DNA of 6,989 bases from Kiritimatiellia bacterium (GCA_017389885.1 JAFPDR010000172.1:1-6989), one strand, 5' to 3'; shown: positions 1-5,487, numbered from the stretch's first letter. Translations and numbers: made by a program. Notes: generated by a model not told the origin, from the letters alone.

Positions 1-1906
1 CCTGGCGGAACCGGTAAGGGTCCACCATGAGCCGCGGGAGCTCCGGTATCTCCGTCACGATCGCCTGGTTCCTGTCCTTCGCCTGCGGCAGGAACATCAT
101 CGCCGTCTCCCGCACGATCTCGCCGACGTCCGACGGCTCGAGGTTGAACTTGAGCTTGCCGAGGTCCATCTGCGAGAGGTCGAGGACGTCGTTGATGAGC
201 TGCAGCAGGGTCTTGCCGCTCGACACGATCATCCTGATGTTCTGCTCGGCCTCCTCCGGCGGGATGCCGCCGGACTGCAGGAGCTCCGAAAAGCCGATTA
301 TCGCGTTGAGCGGCGTGCGGATGTCGTGCGAGACCGCGGAGAAGAAGTAGCTGCGCGCCTTCTCGGCCTCTATCACGCGGTCGCGCTCCGCCTTGAGCCG
401 CGCCGCGGCGGAACGGCGCTCGAGCGCGAGCGTCAGCACGTCCGCGGACATCTTGAGCGTCGCCCTGTCGTGGTCGGATATCCTCTTCCTGCGGTTCAGG
501 TAGTGGAGCGCGATCCCGCCCCAGGGCTTCCCGTCGCACTGCACTACGACGACCTCGAGCGACCTCGCCGGGCAGTCGCACGGAATGGACGCGACGGACT
601 GTCCCTTCGCGTCCGGCAGCTCGATCACGTGCTCCGCGTCCTCCACGGACGGAATCTTAAGCCTGTAGAACGAGCACGCCTCGCACCGCCCGGGGCATGC
701 CTTCACTTCTCCGTCCGGATGCAGCATCAGGTGATCGCCGTCGACTGAATGGATCGCGATGTAGTCGCACTCGGTCAGCTCGAGAAGGCGGTGCATCATC
801 ATGTCGACCAGTCCCGGGATGTCGTCCTTCGAGAACGCGTACGCGAGCGCGTCGGCGCGGAACTTGTGGTGGTCCTGCATCATCTTGATCGTGTTCGCGG
901 CATGCTCCCTCGCGTACGCGAGCGCGAGGAACTCGGTGGCCGTGCGGATTCCCCGCGCCACCTCCTCGAGGTTGTGGTTGTGCGGCTTCGTGTAGTCGAC
1001 GACCATCTGCCACCATCCGCCCTCGCTCCTGAACTGCGCGACGACGGACGACGTCATCGGGCAGTACGGCGGAAGGTTCATCTCTGGCATGGGATCGCCA
1101 TCTCGGACTATCACCGACTCGCGCCCCGCGAAGAACTCCGGCGAGAGCCTCTTCTCGAACTTGACCGACGCCCTCGCGCAGGCGCGGCAGCACTCCGGCG
1201 CGTCCGCCCCGAACCAGTCGCTCCGCGCGCCGTCCTCGGAGTACAGCATCAGGTGCTGCGCGCCGGTGATCTCGCAGACCTTTGCGCCCACGAAGTCCCT
1301 CACCTCCGCGTATTCCTGGTGCCTGAACAGGAACTCCACCACCTCGCCCTTGAGGTGCGCGATGCTGAGCGCGACGGAAAGCTCGTGGTACGTCGCGATC
1401 CTCTCCAAGGCCATGACGATGACGAGCGCCGAGCGGCGCAGGAAGTCCTCCAGTGCCCTCGAAAGCTCCTCCGCGCCGTTGTAGCCCACGCAGAGGACGC
1501 CGACAAGCTCCCCCTTCTTGCGCGCGCCGAAGCAGTGGAGGGACTTCAGCTCCGCGAGGCTCGCCGGGAGCGCGGCCTCGATGACGGACTTCTCCCTGAT
1601 CCAGCCGAAGTCGCTTTCGAGAAACGTGACCACGGAGCCGGACTTTAGCCTCGCGTCGAAGATGCGGCCGAGCTCGGAGTCAAGCTTCCACTCGAGCGTG
1701 TTGGCCCATCCGCCGCGGGTAAGCAGATGCTCGGGGCGGACGACTCCGCTGCCGTCCGGGCGAATCTGCATGACGTAGCAGAGGTCCGCGTCCATGCGGT
1801 TGCGGACGATCTCCAGCATGCGCCTCGGACTCATCGACCCGACGTCCTTCTGGAGCTCCACTATCGTCCGCTCAAGTTCCCGGCCGTTCTCCTCGTACTC
1901 GTTCAT
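1..1906 (-). CDS. Multi-GAF sensor histidine kinase, 3' end cut off by the window edge
   Basis: One uninterrupted reading frame gives 635 residues before the window ends. It has no signal peptide or membrane segment, so it is probably a cytosolic sensor. In order: a short N-terminal helix (about 5-25); three GAF-like regions (about 28-170, 185-335 and 355-498), each closing in a helix such as VIVMALER or LTLALERR; then HisKA with the H-box FFSAVSHDIRTPLNAIIGF, where His527 is the phosphoacceptor. The last residues, VDPYRFRQ (628-635), match the beginning of the HATPase N-box, so the ATP-binding domain lies outside the window. GAF2 and GAF3 share a Cys pattern: C240-x2-C243 then C282-P, and C408-x2-C411 then C445-P. 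The ATG at 1906 is chosen because the helix before GAF1 reads as natural protein. An alternative is Met25 (ATG at 1834), which has AAGGA 10 nt upstream. The ligand is unknown and no response regulator is visible. The family call is firm; the GAF borders are approximate. Confidence 0.93.
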   Translation of the reverse strand, partial: MNEYEENGRELERTIVELQKDVGSMSPRRMLEIVRNRMDADLCYVMQIRPDGSGVVRPEHLLTRGGWANTLEWKLDSELGRIFDARLKSGSVVTFLESDFGWIREKSVIEAALPASLAELKSLHCFGARKKGELVGVLCVGYNGAEELSRALEDFLRRSALVIVMALERIATYHELSVALSIAHLKGEVVEFLFRHQEYAEVRDFVGAKVCEITGAQHLMLYSEDGARSDWFGADAPECCRACARASVKFEKRLSPEFFAGRESVIVRDGDPMPEMNLPPYCPMTSSVVAQFRSEGGWWQMVVDYTKPHNHNLEEVARGIRTATEFLALAYAREHAANTIKMMQDHHKFRADALAYAFSKDDIPGLVDMMMHRLLELTECDYIAIHSVDGDHLMLHPDGEVKACPGRCEACSFYRLKIPSVEDAEHVIELPDAKGQSVASIPCDCPARSLEVVVVQCDGKPWGGIALHYLNRRKRISDHDRATLKMSADVLTLALERRSAAARLKAERDRVIEAEKARSYFFSAVSHDIRTPLNAIIGFSELLQSGGIPPEEAEQNIRMIVSSGKTLLQLINDVLDLSQMDLGKLKFNLEPSDVGEIVRETAMMFLPQAKDRNQAIVTEIPELPRLMVDPYRFRQ

Positions 1907-1908
1907 GC

Positions 1909-1923
1909 ATGGTATTATACCAT
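1909..1923 (-). promoter_or_regulatory. Extended -10 promoter inside a 15-bp palindrome, histidine kinase gene
   Basis: On the minus strand, TATAAT (plus positions 1919-1914) is preceded by TGG, which makes an extended -10 (TGnTATAAT). The expected start of transcription, 6-8 nt downstream, falls on or next to the A of the ATG at 1906. The -10 lies in a perfect inverted repeat, ATGGTAT-T-ATACCAT, which could be an operator. Only a weak -35 (CGGACA, 1942-1937) is seen. The -10 match is direct observation; promoter activity is inferred. Confidence 0.6.
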
Positions 1924-1939
1924 ATTCCGCGCGAGATGT

Positions 1940-1951
1940 CCGCAGCTGCGG
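1940..1951. other. 12-bp perfect palindrome between the YhcH-family and histidine kinase genes
   Basis: CCGCAGCTGCGG is a perfect palindrome beginning 8 bp past the stop codon of the YhcH-family gene, and it touches the weak -35 position of the histidine kinase promoter. It could be an operator or a small hairpin (4-bp stem, AGCT loop). No T-run follows, so it is not a convincing terminator. In a sequence this GC-rich a 12-bp palindrome can arise by chance. Confidence 0.25.
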
Positions 1952-1959
1952 CCGGCGGC

Positions 1960-2421
1960 TCAGAACAGGACCTTGACGATCGCCTTGCGCAGGCGCGTGC
2001 CGGGTTCGTCCGTATGGCACGGCGCGTGCGCGACGAGCGGCTCGATGACGATGCACTGCCCGGGCCTTACCGCGCGCATCGGACACGGCGCGTCGAAGAA
2101 CGCGATGTCCTTCTCGTCGTCGAACGGACCGTTCGCGACGGCCTCGGGCAGGTCGGGGAGCCCGAACAGCTCCTCGTCCGTAAGCGGGGCCTGCACGTCC
2201 GCGTACCTCTTGTGGAACTCCGGACGCTGCATGGCGCCGACGGCCTTGAGGTCGTTGTCGGAGATGATCGCGAATACGCGCTCGCCGTCTATGGAGTAGC
2301 GTCCGGGCGCGAGGCGCTGGAGGTCCGGACGCCTCAGGAACTCGAACGCCTTCGCGAACTTCCCCCCGAGCGCCGCAACGGACGCGTCGTCGTCAATGTC
2401 GAATATCCTTGCTGTGTTCAT
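1960..2421 (-). CDS. YhcH/YjgK/YiaL (DUF386) family protein
   Basis: The product has 153 residues, the normal length of this single-domain, cupin-like family. Family landmarks appear in order: APGRYSIDGERVF (38-50), EFHKRYADVQ (68-77), the DIAFFDAP strand (105-112), and VRPGQCIVIEPLVAHAPCH (118-136), followed by KAIVKVLF at the end. The likely metal or substrate ligands are E68, H70, D75 and H132. Members include E. coli YhcH, in a sialic-acid operon, and EbgC, tied to beta-galactosidase, so a role in handling sugar anomers or in sugar catabolism is often proposed. The substrate here is unknown and no sugar genes adjoin it. It is the last gene of the operon and begins 29 nt inside lgt. AAGGGGG at 2436-2430, 8 nt before the ATG, is the probable ribosome binding site. 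Family assignment is confident; function is not. Confidence 0.88.
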   Translation of the reverse strand: MNTARIFDIDDDASVAALGGKFAKAFEFLRRPDLQRLAPGRYSIDGERVFAIISDNDLKAVGAMQRPEFHKRYADVQAPLTDEELFGLPDLPEAVANGPFDDEKDIAFFDAPCPMRAVRPGQCIVIEPLVAHAPCHTDEPGTRLRKAIVKVLF

Positions 2422-3199
2422 CGTGTTTTCCCCCTTCTTCGGAATCCCCCGCGCGGCGCATCCGCCGCGTCGAAAAGAACAGCGCCGCCCCTGCGGCGAC
2501 GAGGCAGACCGAGATGACCTGCCCGATGCTGAGCCCCCAGAACGCGGCGCGCGGGTCGCCGCGCATGAACTCGATGCAGAAGCGTATCACGCCGTAGCCC
2601 ACCAGGTACGCGGCGCATGTGCCGCGCCTGAAGCGGAGGTACAGCGCCATCAGCGCCGCGAAGAGGACGAGGAGCGCCGCGGCCTCGAAGAGCTGCGTCG
2701 GCAGGACAGGCACCATCTGCCGTCCGTGCTCGTACCAGCTCGGAGAGAACTTCGGGAACACGACCGCGCACCACGCGTCCGAGTCGCGTCCGTAGCAGCA
2801 TCCGTAGAAGAAGCACCCGATGCGTCCGCAGGCGTGTCCGAGCGGAATCACCGTGCAGAAGAGGTCCGCAAGCGCGAGCGGACTCTCCCTCTTCCACCTG
2901 CACCACGCGAAGAACACGGCGACGGCGAGGATTAGCCCCCCGTAGAACATGAGCCCCCCCTGGTCGACGCGCACTATGTCGAGCGGACGCGCGGCGAACT
3001 CGCTCTTCCAGTGCTCGATGACGTACGCGGCGCGGCTCCCGACGACGCCGGAGAGCATCAGCGCGAGGATGAAGTTCGAGAGGTCCTTCCGCTTCGAGAG
3101 GCGCTCGATGAGCGTCCAGCAGAGTATGAAGCCGACGGCCATGCACGCGCCGTAGGTCTTGAGATGGAGAAAGCCGAGGTCTATCAGGTCTGGATACAT
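2393..3199 (-). CDS. lgt: Prolipoprotein diacylglyceryl transferase
   Basis: Lgt is an inner-membrane enzyme that moves diacylglycerol from phosphatidylglycerol to the lipobox cysteine of prelipoproteins, the first step of lipoprotein maturation. The 268 residues show the family pattern: hydrophobic helices throughout, GSRAAYVIEHW (54-64), GGLMFYGGLI (81-90), the Lgt signature in its Cys-rich form GRIGCFFYGCCYG (125-137), PTQLFEA (167-173) and RFCIEFMRGD (206-215), with R206 and E210 at the positions of essential Arg/Glu residues. The FYGG motif has Tyr where E. coli Lgt has His103; as recalled, this is common in homologues with the GCCYG signature. The start is supported by GGAGG at 3212-3208, 8 nt before the ATG, and by the 1-nt gap after the preceding stop. 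The last 25 or so residues are a charged, non-membrane tail containing a GC hairpin and the start of the next gene. Confidence 0.95.
   Translation of the reverse strand: MYPDLIDLGFLHLKTYGACMAVGFILCWTLIERLSKRKDLSNFILALMLSGVVGSRAAYVIEHWKSEFAARPLDIVRVDQGGLMFYGGLILAVAVFFAWCRWKRESPLALADLFCTVIPLGHACGRIGCFFYGCCYGRDSDAWCAVVFPKFSPSWYEHGRQMVPVLPTQLFEAAALLVLFAALMALYLRFRRGTCAAYLVGYGVIRFCIEFMRGDPRAAFWGLSIGQVISVCLVAAGAALFFSTRRMRRAGDSEEGGKHDEHSKDIRH
2452..2469. repeat. GC hairpin, copy 1, inside the 3' end of lgt
   Basis: The plus strand reads CGCGGCG-CATC-CGCCGCG, a perfect 7-bp stem with a 4-nt loop and a flanking G/T wobble. On the coding strand the loop is GATG, so the sequence is one base away from the core of the copies at 3220 and 4787 read on the plus strand. 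It encodes TRRMRRA near the Lgt C-terminus. In the mRNA it ends about 15 nt before the ribosome binding site of the YhcH-family gene. Confidence 0.6.
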
Positions 3200-3200
3200 T

Positions 3201-3917
3201 TCATGCCCCTCCCGAGGCGTCCGCGGCGAATGCGCCGCGGATCCATTTCGCCGAAGATACGATTGCCGAGCCGACGCAGAGGTATGCGGACGCGGTGCGT
3301 CCGGCGAGGAAGCCGCCGAGCTCCCGGAACGTGAGCGGCGTCGCGGCCGCGAGCCACGCGAGCACGAGCGCCGCGTTCGCGAGGAAGATGAACACCCACG
3401 AGAAGACGCGTCCGTACAGCTGCACGTCCGGCTGCTCGCGCGAGAGCGTCTCGATCGTGAAGAGGACGTGGAACGCCCAGGTGAAGCCGATCATGAACAT
3501 CCACAGGGGGAGGAACGGGAGCGGACGCACGAACGCGAGCGTGGCGAGCGCCGCCGCGACGACGACGAACGTGTAGAACGGGAAGAAGTACGGCGCGAGG
3601 GTGATGAGCATGTTTGTCTTCGTGAGGTTCACGCTGCCGCCCGAGCCGGACACCTTGAGCTTCGACGGCCGCGCGCCGAAGGCGACGCCCCACATCGCGT
3701 GCGTGAGCTCGTGTCCGAGCACGTACGCGCGCACGGGGTGCGAGAGCGCGAGCCAGCAGAGGGCGAACGCCGCGATTCCGCCGAGGAGCGAAAGCGCCTC
3801 CGGGCTGACCCCCTCCGCATCGCCCGCCACGAGCACTGAGTCGAAGAACGCGCGCGCGACGCCCCAGCACGCGGGGAGAAGTGCGACGCCGACGAGCATC
3901 CTTAGGAAGTTCGCCAT
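3201..3917 (-). CDS. Multi-pass membrane protein with HELTH motif, putative M50-like metallopeptidase
   Basis: The product has 238 residues and about five or six hydrophobic segments (roughly 4-25, 42-60, 103-130, 133-156, 172-192, 208-221). The key motif is GHELTHAMWG (68-77). The HExxH within it (H69, E70, H73) is the zinc-binding signature of metallopeptidases, followed by GGSVNLTKTN and a hydrophobic helix, an arrangement like M50-type intramembrane proteases. D164 in QPDVQ is a possible third ligand, but this is a guess. It begins 2 nt after the stop of the DivIC-like gene with no clear Shine-Dalgarno, so translational coupling is likely. Its stop lies 1 nt before lgt. The last 14 codons contain a GC hairpin and the lgt ribosome binding site. 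The substrate is unknown; a role in envelope proteolysis is inferred only from motif and neighbours. Confidence 0.75.
   Translation of the reverse strand: MANFLRMLVGVALLPACWGVARAFFDSVLVAGDAEGVSPEALSLLGGIAAFALCWLALSHPVRAYVLGHELTHAMWGVAFGARPSKLKVSGSGGSVNLTKTNMLITLAPYFFPFYTFVVVAAALATLAFVRPLPFLPLWMFMIGFTWAFHVLFTIETLSREQPDVQLYGRVFSWVFIFLANAALVLAWLAAATPLTFRELGGFLAGRTASAYLCVGSAIVSSAKWIRGAFAADASGGA
3208..3212 (-). promoter_or_regulatory. Ribosome binding site of lgt
   Basis: GGAGG on the minus strand lies 8 nt before the lgt ATG at 3199, inside the last codons of the upstream gene. It fixes the lgt start and is separated from the preceding hairpin by only 7 nt. Confidence 0.75.
3220..3241. repeat. 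GC hairpin, copy 2, inside the 3' end of the HELTH-protein gene
   Basis: A perfect 9-bp stem closes an AATG loop (CATT on the coding strand). The 20-nt core at 3221-3240 is identical, on the plus strand, to the core of the hairpin at 4791-4810. It encodes IRGAFAAD at the C-terminus of the membrane protein. In the operon mRNA the hairpin ends 7 nt before the GGAGG ribosome binding site of lgt, so it could influence lgt translation or mRNA stability. Its function is inference. Confidence 0.7.
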
Positions 3918-3919
3918 GT

Positions 3920-4207
3920 TCAGTCGTCGAAGACGAACACGAGCTCGCCCGGGAACACGCGTCCGTTCCTGCGCGCGATCTGCTCAACGAAGTCGCGGTC
4001 CGAGCGGAACCTGTTCTGGTTCTCGATGAGCTTCGCGATCTCGCGCTTCTTCTCCTCGATCCTCTGCGTGAGCTCCGCGTCCTGGCGCTTGAGCTCCTTG
4101 CCACGCAGGTACGTCGGCCACACCGAGACCGCTCCGCCCACGCCGATCACGACGATGAGGGCGACCGTCACGGTCTTCGCCACCTTGTCTTTGAATCCTT
4201 CTGTCAT
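3920..4207 (-). CDS. FtsB/DivIC-family septum formation initiator protein
   Basis: The product has 95 residues, a typical length for this family of bitopic division proteins, which join FtsL/FtsQ-type partners in the divisome. It shows a short cytoplasmic N-terminus, one transmembrane helix (about 12-31), a charged coiled coil (about 36-66, rich in Glu/Lys/Arg/Gln) and the characteristic C-terminus DFVEQIARRNGRVFPGELVFVF (72-93, in parts). That end resembles the family pattern of an 'E-x-x-AR' helix followed by 'pGE-ivyvf'. It is the first gene of the operon and is followed at 2 nt by the HELTH membrane protein. The ribosome binding site is weak (GGAAG before the ATG). FtsB and DivIC cannot be told apart from this sequence, so no symbol is given. 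Confidence 0.85.
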   Translation of the reverse strand: MTEGFKDKVAKTVTVALIVVIGVGGAVSVWPTYLRGKELKRQDAELTQRIEEKKREIAKLIENQNRFRSDRDFVEQIARRNGRVFPGELVFVFDD

Positions 4208-4215
4208 GTCTGCTT

Positions 4216-4227
4216 CCGCGGCGAATG
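4216..4227. repeat. Half copy of the GC hairpin in the leader of the DivIC-like gene
   Basis: These 12 bases (CCGCGGCGAATG) equal the left arm plus loop of the hairpins at 3221 and 4791, but the right arm is replaced by unrelated sequence. The site lies in the 5' leader, 8 nt before the ATG at 4207. It could be a decayed repeat or a chance match in GC-rich DNA. Confidence 0.4.
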
Positions 4228-4252
4228 TTCCTCATCGCCCCGAACGCGGTAA

Positions 4253-4258
4253 ATTATA
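4253..4258 (-). promoter_or_regulatory. Extended -10 promoter of the DivIC-HELTH-lgt-yhcH-like operon
   Basis: The minus strand reads TTGGTATAATTTACC, with a perfect TATAAT preceded by TGG (extended -10). The expected transcript start near 4246 gives a leader of about 39 nt to the ATG at 4207. No good -35 is seen at the usual spacing. The -10 sits within GGTA-(5)-TACC, recalling the palindrome at the histidine kinase promoter. Confidence 0.65.
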
Positions 4259-4283
4259 CCAAAAAATTTCCTGAAGTTTCCCA

Positions 4284-4313
4284 TTGACTTTTCAAAAAAA
4301 TATGAGATACTAT
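4284..4313 (+). promoter_or_regulatory. Promoter of the CBM48-domain gene
   Basis: TTGACT (4284-4289) is followed after 18 nt by TACTAT (4308-4313), or after 16 nt by GATACT (4306-4311). Both are near-consensus sigma-70 elements separated by an A-rich spacer. Transcription would begin near 4318-4321 and give a leader of about 80 nt. It diverges from the operon promoter at 4253-4258. Confidence 0.65.
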
Positions 4314-4314
4314 T

Positions 4315-4348
4315 CGCCCGTTCATTCGAAAAAGGCTTTTTCCGGGCG
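4315..4348 (+). other. Inverted repeat at the expected start of the CBM48 transcript
   Basis: CGCCCG (4315-4320) pairs with CGGGCG (4343-4348), and GAAAAA (4328-4333) pairs with TTTTTC (4337-4342) around a GGC loop, leaving a 7-nt bulge at 4321-4327. It could be a 5' mRNA hairpin or an operator dyad. If transcription begins at about 4320, only the inner stem lies wholly in RNA. No known riboswitch is recognised. Confidence 0.4.
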
Positions 4349-4384
4349 ATACAGCAGCAACAACGCGCCTTCGGGATGCCATTG

Positions 4385-4390
4385 AAAGGA
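4385..4390 (+). promoter_or_regulatory. Ribosome binding site of the CBM48-domain gene
   Basis: AAAGGA lies 8 nt before the ATG at 4399 and supports that start. Confidence 0.7.
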
Positions 4391-4398
4391 CGCAACAA

Positions 4399-4761
4399 AT
4401 GAAGATCAAGAGCACGACAAAGAAACAGTGCGCGACCGTCAAGGTCGTCGCGAAGAAGGCGCCGGCCAAGGCCGTCGCGAAGAAGGCGGCTGCGCCCGCC
4501 ACCAAAGCGGTGACGTTCACCGTCCATGCCGAGCAGGGCAAGGCGGTCTACCTCGCCGGCTCGTTCAACGAGTGGAGCACCACGGCCAAGAAGATGGCCT
4601 ACAAGGCGAAGGAAGGCATCTACGCCGCCACCGTCCAGCTCGCTCCGGGCGAGTACCAGTACAAGTTCGTGATCGACGGCACGTGGTGCGCCGATCCCGA
4701 GAACGTGAACGCGGTCAAGAACGACCAGGGCACGTTCAACTCCGTCATCACCGTCAAGTAA
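4399..4761 (+). CDS. Small protein with Lys/Ala-rich N-terminus and CBM48 (glycogen-binding, AMPK-beta-like) domain
   Basis: The product has 120 residues. Residues 1-37 are basic and low in complexity (VAKKAPAKAVAKKAAAPATK), resembling histone-H1-like or AlgP-like tails. Residues 38-120 form an isoamylase-early-set/CBM48 fold: TFTVHAEQGKAVYLAGSFNEW (39-59, in parts), YAATVQLAPGEYQYKFVIDG (75-94) and W96, then DPENVNAVKNDQGTFNSV. FNEW, the YKF strand, W96 and the later Asn residues match positions that bind alpha-glucan in AMPK-beta domains. There is no catalytic domain, signal peptide or membrane helix. It may tether glycogen or another polymer to an acidic partner such as DNA, but that is inference. 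It is the only plus-strand gene, with its own promoter and good ribosome binding site. The domain call is strong; the role is unknown. Confidence 0.88.
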   Translation: MKIKSTTKKQCATVKVVAKKAPAKAVAKKAAAPATKAVTFTVHAEQGKAVYLAGSFNEWSTTAKKMAYKAKEGIYAATVQLAPGEYQYKFVIDGTWCADPENVNAVKNDQGTFNSVITVK

Positions 4762-4786
4762 GACGGCTTCCACGTCAACGATACAG

Positions 4787-4814
4787 GAGGCCGCGGCGAA
4801 TGCGCCGCGGCCTC
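4787..4814. terminator. 12-bp GC hairpin between convergent genes (copy 3 of the repeat family), candidate bidirectional terminator
   Basis: A perfect 12-bp stem with loop AATG (CATT on the other strand) begins 25 nt after the CBM48 stop and lies 28 nt past the stop of the sigma gene on the opposite strand. Its 20-nt core equals that at 3221-3240. The position suits a shared terminator, but neither side carries a strong T-run (plus side TCTGCTTTC), so Rho-independent action is uncertain. Confidence 0.6.
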
Positions 4815-4842
4815 TCTGCTTTCCCGTCCGGCGCGCCCTCCT

Positions 4843-5487
4843 CTACGCGCCCGCGACCAGGGTCTTGCCGAAGTCGACGATGCGCTTGTCGATGCGCACG
4901 CGTATCTGGCTCACGTAGTTGCGCGAGATGCGGTACTTCGCCGCGACCTCGCCGATGTCGCGCCCCTCGAGCGCGTACTCGCGGTAGACGTTCCTGTCGC
5001 GCTCGGAGAGGGCCGTCTTCGTGAGGACGTGCTCCACCGCCGACTTCAGCACCGCCTCCCGCCAGTCGGCGTCGAGCCGCTCGGGCGAGACCTCCGGCGC
5101 CGCGATGGTGTCCGCGAGGGTGCGGTCGGAGGACTCCGCCGCGCCGCCGGGAACGGACGAGTCTATCGACACCTTGCGGTCCGACGCGCGGGCGATCTCC
5201 CTGCGGTGGGACATGTGCACCTCGTTGACGATCATAGTCGCGAGGTATGAGTGGAACTTCCCCTTCTCCGGCGTGTACTGTCCGCTCCGCAGCACGTCCA
5301 CGAGCTTTCCGAGGACGGTCATGACTATGTCGTCCGCGTTCTCCTCGCCGCCCTTCAGCGCGGCGAACTGGCGTATCGCGTCCGAATACGAGTTCCAGAA
5401 CCTCACCCACGCCGCGGAGTCCTCCCCGGGCGCGAGGTTCTTGATCTTCGCGATCAGCGTTACGGACGTGACGGGGAATGTGCTCAC
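4843..5487 (-). CDS. Sigma-70-family (ECF-like) RNA polymerase sigma factor
   Basis: The product has 214 residues from a GTG start. Region 2 spans about 10-98, with SAAWVRFWNSYSDAI (24-38), ADDIVMTVLGKL (51-62, the core-binding pattern usually seen as 'aeDlvqevf'), YTPEKGKFHSYLATMIVNEV (71-90) and SHRRE. A variable linker of about 100-140 follows. Region 4 spans about 145-205, with a helix-turn-helix at EGRDIGEVAAKYRISRNYVSQI (174-195, in parts) for -35 recognition. The GTG is chosen because it overlaps the kinase stop as GTGA and has AGGAGG 10 nt upstream. The open frame continues upstream, but that part is Arg-rich antisense-type sequence inside the kinase gene. No anti-sigma factor is present. 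The co-transcribed kinase suggests control by phosphorylation, as in kinase-linked ECF groups; this is inferred. Regulated genes are unknown. Confidence 0.88.
   Translation of the reverse strand: MSTFPVTSVTLIAKIKNLAPGEDSAAWVRFWNSYSDAIRQFAALKGGEENADDIVMTVLGKLVDVLRSGQYTPEKGKFHSYLATMIVNEVHMSHRREIARASDRKVSIDSSVPGGAAESSDRTLADTIAAPEVSPERLDADWREAVLKSAVEHVLTKTALSERDRNVYREYALEGRDIGEVAAKYRISRNYVSQIRVRIDKRIVDFGKTLVAGA

Noticed and set aside
749..1648. Long plus-strand open frame opposite the histidine kinase gene
   Set aside because: Its translation is Arg/Val/Leu/His-rich with no domain pattern, typical of the antisense of a GC-rich gene. The minus strand gives a coherent GAF-HisKA protein across the same bases.
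1709..1721. Another CGCCGCGG/CATCC match resembling half of the hairpin repeat
   Set aside because: It lies in the conserved reading of the GAF1 region (TRGGWAN) with no second arm. A chance match in GC-rich coding sequence is the simpler explanation.
3184..4104. Minus-strand Arg/Ser-rich frame overlapping the HELTH-protein and DivIC-like genes
   Set aside because: Low-complexity Arg/Ser composition. The overlapping frames give recognisable membrane and division proteins with tight operon spacing.
4204..4773. Minus-strand frame opposite the CBM48 gene
   Set aside because: It crosses both divergent promoters and has no family pattern. The plus strand encodes a clear CBM48 domain with promoter and ribosome binding site.
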